From: Eimeria necatrix
Lineage: Eukaryota; Apicomplexa; Conoidasida; Eucoccidiorida; Eimeriidae
Reading direction: 5' to 3'
Assembly: GCF_000499385.1 (NCBI RefSeq)
Contig: NW_013655336.1
Location: 109,367-173,366, forward strand
Length of the DNA stretch: 64,000 bases
The notes under the pieces were generated by a model. That model was given only the letters and a program-made list of their open reading frames with translations, had not been told where the DNA came from and did not search any database. How positions within the stretch are numbered: position 1 is the first letter of the stretch; each line of letters starts with the position of its first letter. Made by a program: the position numbers and the translations under genes. Shown piece by piece: positions 56,791-64,000 of this stretch.

Positions 56791-57057
56791 GGGCAAAAAA
56801 AGGAAGAGTCGTGAGTGGCGGGAACTTCAATGGAGATCGGTTTTAGAATTTGAAAGATGACCACTATTATTGACAATTTGGTACTTGTTTCATGAGAGAT
56901 GCGTCGAAAGTAGAAGGTTTTTCAAAGGGCACCCTATTCGTGGGCCAGGTAGCAGCGTCATCGCAGCATAAAACGCTATGCACTACAGTTGGCTTGGAAG
57001 GTGGCTGGCGCACGCTTGAGGCTAAAAGGCATAACTAGATACTCTAATATCTCCAGG

Positions 57058-57275
57058 ACGGAACGAAAGGCCGTCGTCCAACGATCTTCCTTAGTCGTAC
57101 GTGTTTGAGCGAATCCTACTTCCAGGTTCAGAGTGGAAAAGTACTTGGCACGTCACAGCGTCTCCAGAATGGTTTAAATGGGAGGTGGGGGACAATCAGA
57201 AATGTCGTAAGGGCATTCAAAGTCTGGTAATTAACAACCATACGCATCTTCCGCCCCCCCAAGCTATCATCGCGC
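57058..57275 (-). pseudogene. Decayed reverse transcriptase fragment
   Basis: Aligns by eye along its whole length with 59914-60130 (the RT region around the KYFSTLDMEAGFHQ and NYQALNALT motifs) in the same orientation, with many substitutions and small indels. There is no open frame. It is an old fragment of a related element. Confidence 0.75.
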
Positions 57276-57457
57276 TTGCCCCCCATAATTGTAGTACACT
57301 GTGTTCTCTGCAGCGTCTACGATGCTGCACAGCCCACAACTCGGGCGTTCTATGAAATATTCTCTACTACCGACGCATCGCTCGCGTAAAAAGACCGTTT
57401 TTGTTTCGAGTTCTGAAAACCATATTTCATATAAGTCGTTTCTTCTCGTGCTTGCAG

Positions 57458-57735
57458 GAAGTTCATGCGAGGTGCTTTTAGACACAGGTGCTTCGAGAAG
57501 TTTCATTAATCCTAGAACAGTCGAGCGATTGCAGCTGAGGGTGCGGGAACTTCCAGAAGAGCATAGGCTGACTGTTGCTACAGGTGAACAATTGCGCATT
57601 CATCGAGTTGTGACGAGGTTGACGATGTGGTGTGGACACGCCGGAGACGTCTTAGTGGGACCCGTTCCCTATGATTTAGTTTTGGGTTTGGATTGGCTGA
57701 CTGAACATAAGGTGGCCTGGCATTTTCAGTCCGAT
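57458..57735 (+). pseudogene. Ty3/gypsy-type aspartic protease fragment (element B)
   Basis: The plus-strand frame gives CEVLLDTGASRSFINPRTVE (active-site DTGA), LPEEHRLTVATGEQLRIHRV and VLGLDWLTEHKVAWHFQSD. It is closely similar to the protease of element A but in the opposite orientation. It stops being homologous at about 57735, where it abuts the 3' end of element A. Gag and RT do not adjoin it. Confidence 0.85.
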
Positions 57736-58750
57736 TTTGCTTTCAGGATGTGGCTCTGTGCCCTGTCGTAGAGCTGTCGGAAGAGCTTAGTCATCGGGGG
57801 AGTGAGTGTAGGAGCTAGCGCGCCTACGATATCAAGGTCCGCAGCCGTCAACGGGTTCTCGCCAATCATGACCTCGAAGGGAGAGAGCTCAGTGGATGAA
57901 TGACTTGTGGTGTTGTAGGCAGGTTCCAAGGCCGGAAGCAAACGCTCCCATTCGCGTTCCTCAGATTTGATATAGGTACGAAGCATCTGCTCCAATGTGC
58001 GGTTCACTCGTCCAGTCTGGTCGTCGCTTTGGGGATGGTAGGGCGAGGACATGCACCGTTCATGCACCGTTTGATGTTAAAGCGGCGGCAGAGCTGATTC
58101 CAAAGGTCCGACTGGAAACGGGGGTCTCGGTCCGATATAAGCGCCTCTGGAAAACCATGGTAGCGGATAAGGCGGTCTGCGAGGAGCTCCACGGTGTCTG
58201 CTGCTGTGAATGATTTCTTTGCAGGAACGAAATGAGCCATCTTGCTGAGGGAGTCGACCATGACAAGGATCGAGTCGTGCCCGGTCGTTGTAAGGGGAAG
58301 ATCTATGATGAAATCGAGGCTCACGTGCGCCCATCGACGAGAAGGGATGAGCAACTGTTGAAGAAGGCCTGCAGGCTTCTGGTTAATAGGATTTTGAAGC
58401 GCGACAGTGGGTGCATGACTCAACATAAGCGGTGGTGTAGGCACGCATTCCAGGCCAGTAGTAATGCTTGCTGAGAGCCGCAAAGGTCTTTTTCTGGCCT
58501 CGATGGCCGGCTGTGACATGGTCGTGTTGCGAATGCAGAACGTGAGTAAGGAACTCAGGGAATTGGGGGACGCAGATGCGCCACAGTCCATGAACGCGGA
58601 TGTGCAGGAAGGCTCTACGTAGCGAAAGGTAGATTGGCGATGGCAAAACTCGATTTGCAGAGCTTCTCCTGGTTGGTTTGCCGCGGCTTCGTAGGGAACT
58701 CGAAAAACAGGACACTTCGAGTACGCTTGCGGCCAATGGCGCACGTCAGG
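57736..58750 (-). pseudogene. Integrase of element A, frameshifted, catalytic Glu lost
   Basis: The zinc-binding HHCC part (HVTAGHRGQKKTFAALSKHY, then CTHC) is in one frame. The core with the first two Asp (SLDFIIDLP, ISDRDPRF) is in another. The rest (SSPYHPQSDDQTGRVNRTLE) is in a third. The last break coincides with an 11-bp tandem repeat, catgcaccgtt twice at about 58048-58070 on the plus strand. The Glu normally found in QTERVN is Gly (GGA) here. The C-terminal domain is cut at about 57736. Confidence 0.9.
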
Positions 58751-58966
58751 GGGGTCAGCGGGTGCCTTCGTTGTAAGGGTAGGAGGTTCCGGCTCTGGGT
58801 TGGGTTCCTGCGGCTCAGGGGAAGGCGCAGACTGCGTGATGTGTCATCGAGGGCAGCGCGGACGAATTCCGGCGAGCTCGCGATAGTTGGGAGGCGGACC
58901 GCGAGAGCGGGAAGCCGCGCTCGCTTCTCCTGTTGCGAGCATCAGCGGTGCCGATGGTGTGTCGTG

Positions 58967-60907
58967 CTAGCAGGAGTTAGAGAGGCCGGGACGGCGAGAC
59001 AAGGCGTCGGCAACTTGATTGCGCGCTCCCTGAACATACGTGATGTGCAAATCCGGGAACTCCGCAAGGAAGTCTAGCCACCGGGCGGTGCGTCCGCGCA
59101 GAGGCTTCGATGCTTGGAGTCGTTGGAGATGGGTTAGAGCTTGATGATCGGTGAAAGCCGTCACCTTGGAGACACGGAGCAAGTGCGACCACTTGTCCAG
59201 CGCCGTGACCAACGCCATGAGTTCCTGATCGTAGATCGAGTATCTTTGTTGCGTGGGGTTCATGACTTGACTGAGGAAGCCGATGGGTTTACCGTCTTGT
59301 TCGAGAACTGCTCCGACTGCGTAACCAGAGGCATCTGTGTATAACTCGAAGGGCTTCGTCGTGTCAAGGACCTGTAAGGTACTGAAGTTTATTAAGCGCT
59401 GTTTGAGCTGCCGCACCGCTTGCGTGTGAAGCTCTGTCCATTTGAAACTGACGTCTTTACGCGTTAGATCAACCAGCGGCCGGGCAACGTCGGCATAGTC
59501 TGGTCCCATGAACATGCGACAGTAATTTATGGTACCGAGGAACTGGCGCACTTGCGTTTCGTTCTCCAGCACCTCTGGCCAATGCCGGATGGCTTCGATT
59601 TTGTCTTCTGCGGGTTTGATCCCCGTAGCAGATACAGTATAACCCAAATAAGTAATGGTTTGCCGTGCAAACTTACATTTGCGGAATTTTGGGTAGAACT
59701 GATGTCGAAGAAAAATACTTAGGACTTGTCGCAGAGGAGAGATGTGCTCAGAGAGATCAGAACTATAGATAAGTACATCATCCAGGTACGCAATAACGCC
59801 CTGCCCCAATAAGGGTTGTAAATAGGCATTAGTATTGGCCTGGAACGTAACGGGAGTTCCTTTAAGGCCGAAGGGCATCACGCGGTACTCGAATAGCCCG
59901 AGAACGGACCGGAAAGCCGTCTTCCACCGGTCTTCCTTAGCCATACGTATTTGATGGAATCCTGCTTCCATGTCCAAGGTGGAAAAATACTTGGCGCCTC
60001 CGAGCAGCTCCAGAATGGTTTGAATGGGAGGTTGTGGAAAATCAGGGGCTATCGTAAGCGCATTTAAAGCTTGGTAATTGACAACCATCCGCATCTTCCG
60101 CTCCCCGAAACCATCATCACGTTTGTCCACCATGATCGTAGGAGAGCAAATAGGCGAGTAGGTCGGTCCGATCCAACCATATTCCGATAATTTGGCTATC
60201 TCCTGTTTGTGGAAAGTGAGCTGATCTGGGGTCATACGGTAGATTGCAGATCTCGCTGGGAGTTTTCCAGGCGCCAGGAGAATATGATGATCATGAGGAC
60301 GCTTCGGAGGTAAGCCTTTAGGTAAGGTATCGGGAAAAACCGCCCGATACTCGTGCAGCACCTGAGCAACCTCACTTGGAATATCCTGCGCCTCAGTTGA
60401 ATTGATCCATTCGTCGAATAGAGTGTGCTCGAGATTTGCCATAGGCCAGGGAGACTCCTCATCACTCTCCGCTGTCACCGAGGCGGTTGAGGGCAAAGGA
60501 CTACGGCAGCCGGAGGACGTGGGTTGACTCTCTATCAACGCGCAACAAAGCGCGCCTTGCCATTCATCGGAGAGTCTTAAGCGCACTGCCGAACAGGCCT
60601 CGGGCAAAGCCAGTATGAGATGCAAACCGTGCAACGGAGTCTTGAGATCGTTAGTATCGTCCGCCGCCTGACGAACGAGCGACGTTATCCGCGCCTTGGC
60701 CTTAGTCTTCGCGTGGGACTTATACCTTCTTGGAGGCGGGAGTAGGAATATAGCTGCCTCCTCGGCTGACATACCTGCCACTTGTTTGGCCAATATCTCA
60801 TATGCTTGCTCTGCTGGGGTCCTTGGGTGGACTACGGTGGGGCTATCACTTTGCAGCGTTGCTTCACCAGTCCGAACGACTGGTAACTCGCACCACTGGC
60901 CATTCAC
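58967..60907 (-). CDS. Reverse transcriptase-RNase H of element A
   Basis: An open frame of 646 codons. RT motifs: HILLAPGKLPARSAIYRMTP, NYQALNALTIAPDFPQPPIQ, FSTLDMEAGFHQIRMA (first catalytic Asp), FRVMPFGL-type block and YLDDVLIYS (the catalytic DD pair). RNase H residues: FELYTDASGYAVGAVLEQ (Asp), YDQELMALV (Glu), FTDHQAL (Asp) and QVADALSRRP (Asp). All expected catalytic residues are present, making this the best-preserved part of the element. The N-terminal ~170 residues are a linker after the protease. The upstream stop separates it from the protease frame, so normal expression would need the pol polyprotein to be intact. Confidence 0.95.
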   Translation of the reverse strand: MNGQWCELPVVRTGEATLQSDSPTVVHPRTPAEQAYEILAKQVAGMSAEEAAIFLLPPPRRYKSHAKTKAKARITSLVRQAADDTNDLKTPLHGLHLILALPEACSAVRLRLSDEWQGALCCALIESQPTSSGCRSPLPSTASVTAESDEESPWPMANLEHTLFDEWINSTEAQDIPSEVAQVLHEYRAVFPDTLPKGLPPKRPHDHHILLAPGKLPARSAIYRMTPDQLTFHKQEIAKLSEYGWIGPTYSPICSPTIMVDKRDDGFGERKMRMVVNYQALNALTIAPDFPQPPIQTILELLGGAKYFSTLDMEAGFHQIRMAKEDRWKTAFRSVLGLFEYRVMPFGLKGTPVTFQANTNAYLQPLLGQGVIAYLDDVLIYSSDLSEHISPLRQVLSIFLRHQFYPKFRKCKFARQTITYLGYTVSATGIKPAEDKIEAIRHWPEVLENETQVRQFLGTINYCRMFMGPDYADVARPLVDLTRKDVSFKWTELHTQAVRQLKQRLINFSTLQVLDTTKPFELYTDASGYAVGAVLEQDGKPIGFLSQVMNPTQQRYSIYDQELMALVTALDKWSHLLRVSKVTAFTDHQALTHLQRLQASKPLRGRTARWLDFLAEFPDLHITYVQGARNQVADALSRRPGLSNSC

Positions 60908-61886
60908 ATAGGTTCAGAGTTTGTCAGACTGAAAATACCAGACCACCTTGTGTTCCGTCAGCCAATCCAAACCCAAGACTACGTCATTGGGAACGGCTCC
61001 CACTAAAAAGTCCCCGGAAAAACGTACATGTCCACACCACAATGTCAATCCCGTCACTAGCCGATCAATGCGTAATTATGCACCTGTAGCTATGGTGAAC
61101 CTATGTTCCTTTGGTAGTCTCCGCACTTTCAGCTGCAGTCGTTCGACCAATTTAGGACTAATGAAACTTCTAGAAGCCCCAGTGTCCAAGAGGGCCTCGC
61201 AAGGACTCCCTACAAGCTCAACGCGAAGTACCACCGTCGCACCCGCACAGCACAACGCTCCCCCTTGATCGTAAGACTCTTTCATGCAAGTCTCCCTCCA
61301 CCAGTGTGGCACAATCTCTGTCGCGTCTGACCTATTTCTGTCTTGTGTCGCCTGTGCAGACTTCCTGCTGCTATTCATCGTCGCGTCCGGAGTCTCTTCA
61401 CTCAGGGTCGACTCTGACCCAGACTCCCATCGCGTTTCCGGAAGCGGCTGAGTCCCTTCCTCTCGCTCGTCGCTCTTATCGGCTCCTGCCGCAGTGCGGA
61501 GGTGTTGGTTTCCCATATCGTGGGAGACTGGAATGGCATTAGGGCCTGTCGCTACCGGACACATCATCCCTTTGCCATGGCTACGCGGCCTAGAACGCTC
61601 GTCTCCACCCACGCCTAGGCCCGCAAGTTTGATCGTTCCGTCTTCTCAGTGCTAGAACGGGTGAGAGCTCTACTGCCCTTGTCCACCTGCTCGGGCCGAC
61701 TTCGTTCATACGTAGGGCAGTCCCGAGCATAGTGTCCGACATCGCCGCACTTCTTGCAGATTTCCCCCGGACGTCTGGTACCTTCCCCTTTGCTAGGGCA
61801 GGCACGTGCCGGATGTCCGCGGCCCTGACACTCAAAGCAGTTAGCGTGGGTTCCCCCAGAACGATTTTCAATTTCCTGGCGCCCAT
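60905..61886 (-). pseudogene. Zinc knuckles and protease of element A, with stop and frame changes
   Basis: Directly after gag, in a shifted frame, two CCHC knuckles are seen: CFECQGRGHPARAC and CKKCGDVGHYARDC. Then a Ser/Glu-rich linker and the protease ALLDTGASRSFISPKLVERL (active-site DTGA). An in-frame TAA at about 61077 cuts the protease in the middle. Beyond it the frame continues with VLGLDWLTEHKVVWYFQSD. The plus-strand copy at 57458-57735 has no such stop. Confidence 0.85.
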
Positions 61887-62705
61887 TCAGTCCCTTAGCT
61901 TGGCGGCCGCCCTAATGGCTCGGTTGATCCTTTCTCGGAGTTCCAGCACACTCTGCTTGGGCTCGTAGATCCGCGCTGCGGCGGTTGCCGCTTGTTCCCA
62001 CGACTGGTATTTCACGTGACCCTTATTGTTGATTAGGAGATGGAGGTCTGTCGGTAGCCCGGCACAATAGTAGTCCGCGATTTCGTCGGGGGATAGACCC
62101 AACCCCCGTTCTGCCACCGCCGCAAAGTGGTCGGTGTATTCCTTCGGGTCGCCATTCCACCGTACCTTTGTTAACTCCGTTAACAATTGACTCTGTGACA
62201 TTGTTCTGTCAAACCGCTCCAAAAGCCTGCGCCGTACTGTTGCCCAGTTACTTAGGTCGATAGTTTCCTGTAGATACATCCAAAAAGTTAGAGCCGGGCC
62301 CACAAGGTGGTCTATGAGTGCATCTCCCCACTCGCGCGGTTCCAATCCCATTTGGGGGTACTGGCGCTCGATGCGCTTCAGAAAGGCCTTCATAGTGCTG
62401 CCGTCTTCAGGTAGTATAAGAGTCGTTGCACCGGATGCTCTGGCTCCCCCTATTAAAGTTCTAATCACACTCATTGCAGACTGGAATTGGTTCCAGGTGA
62501 CGATGGGACTGTCCCCTGGCGTGACGTTAGGCAAAGGTGTCTCCTGCGGGGGCGTCTCCTTATGCCCATGCGACCGCTCTGCCACGGTGGGTTTCGGAGT
62601 CGCGTGGCGATGATGGGCTGGTGTCCCGCTCAGCAACTTGTTGACCGACTTTGTAGGAGTCTCCTGTGGTGTGGGACCGATGACGCGTCCGTTGCGGAGG
62701 TGCAT
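61887..62705 (-). CDS. Gag capsid protein of element A
   Basis: A 272-codon frame. A Pro/Thr-rich N-terminus is followed by a helical capsid of the retrotransposon gag family: FLKRIERQYPQMGLEPREWG, HLVGPALTFWMYLQ, WATVRRRLLERFDRTMSQSQ, LLTELTKVRWNGDPKEYTDH and a final basic helix. The zinc knuckles lie beyond its stop in another frame. The frame starts about 100 bp downstream of the LTR. Confidence 0.88.
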   Translation of the reverse strand: MHLRNGRVIGPTPQETPTKSVNKLLSGTPAHHRHATPKPTVAERSHGHKETPPQETPLPNVTPGDSPIVTWNQFQSAMSVIRTLIGGARASGATTLILPEDGSTMKAFLKRIERQYPQMGLEPREWGDALIDHLVGPALTFWMYLQETIDLSNWATVRRRLLERFDRTMSQSQLLTELTKVRWNGDPKEYTDHFAAVAERGLGLSPDEIADYYCAGLPTDLHLLINNKGHVKYQSWEQAATAAARIYEPKQSVLELRERINRAIRAAAKLRD

Positions 62706-62808
62706 CCCTTACCGAGCAAAGATTTCTAGGTGCGTGGCATTAAAACAAGGTAATTATACTCCCAAATCCGGAAAGAATAAGGATTTCATTCCCGGAACAG
62801 CCCCCAAA

Positions 62809-63220
62809 TGTAGTGCGCGGCGCCTACTGCTGCGACTACGCTGCTTCCTGCCCCTCTACAGGTCTACATACTACACCTAGAATAGCCCCATTTCTCGGTC
62901 TCTATTGCTTTATTCCGTCGAAATACGACAATTCAAAAAGTTTCCGCAATCTCTCTGTTCGATTCGTTCCCTTCTCGGAGCTTACCCCCTAGACCCTAGG
63001 GGTGGAGGTCCGCATTGGTGCCGGCGCTATAGCCAGCCCCAGTCTCCACACGATTTCCACACATTTCACGTTTTCACTAGAACTGACTAACGGTTTTTCT
63101 TATTTTTTCATGTATTGGGGGGGTCCTATCCCCCTCCAGTGTCGCGGCCCCTTGCAGATCGCTAGCTAGCTATCATCTTTAGGACACTAGTCAGCCCCAT
63201 TGTAGTGCCTCGGCACTACA
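62809..63220 (-). repeat. 5' LTR of element A (about 412 bp)
   Basis: Begins TGTAGTGC and ends GCACTACA, a perfect 8-bp terminal inverted repeat of the usual TG...CA kind. It lies just upstream of gag. Immediately next to it on the gag side the minus strand reads TTTGGGGGCTGTTCCGGGA, a candidate primer-binding site (TGG start). A second TGTAGTGC at 63201 makes the outer end a 20-bp hairpin. The outer end abuts RT sequence of element B with no gap. Confidence 0.75.
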
Positions 63221-64000
63221 GGATTACCGCCGAAGCGCCCTCATGATCACCATATCCTACTCGTACCTGGAAAACTTCCAGCGAAATCTGCGATTTACCG
63301 CATGACCCCTGATCAGCTCACATTCCCACAAGCAGGAGATAGCTAAATTAGCAGCCAGTGGTTGGATCGGACCAACATATTCGCTTATCCGCTCTCCTAG
63401 GATAATGTTCGACAAGCGTGATGATGGCTTTGGGGAGCGGAAGACGCGTATGGTTGTTAATTACCAGGCTCTGAATGCTCCTACAGTCGCTCCTGATTTT
63501 CCATCACCTCCCATTCAAACCATTCTGGAGATTTTGGGAGGAGCCAAGTACTTTTCCACTTTGGACCTTGAAGCAGGATTCCATCAAGTACGTATGGCTA
63601 AGGAAGACCGTTGAAAGACGGCTTTCCGTTCCGTTCTTGGGCTATTTGAATATCGAGTTATGCCCTTTGGCCTTAAGGGTGCTCCAGCTACGTTCCAGGC
63701 CAACATTAATGCCTATATGCAGCCTTTATTAGGAAAGAGTGTTATTGCGTACCTAGATGATGTACTTATTTATAGTTCCGACCTCCCTGGACACGTTTCC
63801 CTCCTGCGACAAGTTTTCAGTGTTTTCCTGCAAAACCAATTCTACCAAAAATTCCGCAAATGCAAGTTCGCTAGCCAAGCAATCACATATTTGGGTTATA
63901 CCATCACTGCCGAAGGAATAAAACCTGCAGAAGACAAAATCGAAGCTATCCGGCACTGGCCAGAGGTGCTGGAAAATGAAACGCAAGTGCGGCAGTTCCT
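63221..64000 (+). pseudogene. Reverse transcriptase of element B, interrupted, running off the right edge
   Basis: Starts in mid-domain (GLPPKRPHDHHIL) exactly at the LTR border and follows the RT of element A throughout. It includes FSTLDLEAGFHQVRMAKEDR and YLDDVLIYSSDLPGHVSLL. It has a frameshift near 63330 and an in-frame TGA at 63612-63614, where element A has Trp. The 5' part (gag, most of protease-RT linker) is missing here. Confidence 0.9.

Larger units (their letters stand above)
57736..63220 (-). mobile_element. Ty3/gypsy-type LTR retrotransposon (element A), 3'-truncated and broken
   Basis: On the minus strand, in order: LTR (63220-62809), gag (62705), CCHC knuckles, protease, RT, RNase H, integrase. 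The order RT-RH-IN is that of Ty3/gypsy elements. No second LTR follows the integrase; the element ends abruptly at about 57736 against an inverted protease piece. It carries at least one in-frame stop in the protease and frameshifts in the integrase, so it is not autonomous as it stands. Confidence 0.92.

Noticed and set aside
57267..57599. Minus-strand frame opposite the element B protease
   Set aside because: A shadow of the protease on the other strand; the plus strand carries the DTGA motif.
63612..63614. TGA in element B as a recoded Trp
   Set aside because: Element A has TGG there, and B also has a frameshift 280 bp upstream, so simple decay explains it.
1..64000. CRISPR arrays, bacterial operons, ribosome binding sites
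   Set aside because: No spaced identical repeats. Introns, nuclear tRNA features and isolated genes show eukaryotic DNA, so such features do not apply.

Overview
The window looks like nuclear DNA of an apicomplexan of the Eimeria type. Coding exons are split by many short GT-AG introns. Trinucleotide CAG/CTG runs occur in every frame and give poly-Gln, poly-Ala, poly-Ser or poly-Leu depending on the frame read. Nuclear tRNA genes are present, and the right end carries Ty3/gypsy-type LTR retrotransposon sequence. CAG-rich, gene-dense segments alternate with quieter, AT-richer, CAG-free segments (about 1.7-6.2, 41.3-44.5 and 53.5-57.0 kb). This matches the repeat-rich/repeat-poor segmentation known for Eimeria chromosomes. 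The species call is inference. Gene models below come from joining frames by eye with splice-phase checks, not from transcripts.

Layout: 1-1681 (-) ASCC1/AKAP7-like 2H phosphoesterase with KH domain, cut by the left edge; 5.06-5.40 kb an inverted pair of identical tRNA-Gly(TCC) genes; 6.2-9.3 kb (+) a very long 3'(2'),5'-bisphosphate nucleotidase-like protein; 9.9-12.5 kb (-) a multi-exon RsmD-type rRNA methyltransferase; 14.2-15.3 kb (+) an unrecognised three-exon protein; 15.4-17.9 kb (-) coatomer zeta; 18.8-26.0 kb (+) a 14-exon fusion of an NDH-2-like FAD oxidoreductase with selenide, water dikinase (SelD); 27.3-32.0 kb (-) a DHHC palmitoyltransferase with a giant low-complexity insertion; 33.5-37.4 kb (+) a TBC-domain Rab GAP; 37.7-38.6 kb (-) an OB-fold protein of Stn1/RPA2 type; 39.2-41.1 kb (+) a 3-mercaptopyruvate sulfurtransferase; 42.1 kb (-) tRNA-Trp(CCA); 44.5-46.0 kb (+) a membrane-anchored staphylococcal-nuclease-like protein; 47.5-52.6 kb (-) an eIF4B/4H-like RRM/RGG protein; 53.5-56.7 kb a gene-free segment with a diverged 0.37-kb direct duplication; 56.7-64.0 kb nested, decayed LTR retrotransposons.

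The genes are neighbours rather than an operon. Themes are vesicle traffic (zeta-COP, TBC GAP, DHHC enzyme), sulfur/selenium metabolism (SelD fusion, mercaptopyruvate sulfurtransferase, bisphosphate nucleotidase) and RNA or translation (RsmD-like, eIF4B-like, ASCC1-like, tRNAs). The most unusual items are the oxidoreductase-SelD fusion with a cysteine instead of selenocysteine, the RsmD-like enzyme with a CPPY motif, and the nested retroelement. In that element one integrase break is an 11-bp tandem duplication and the catalytic Glu is also lost.
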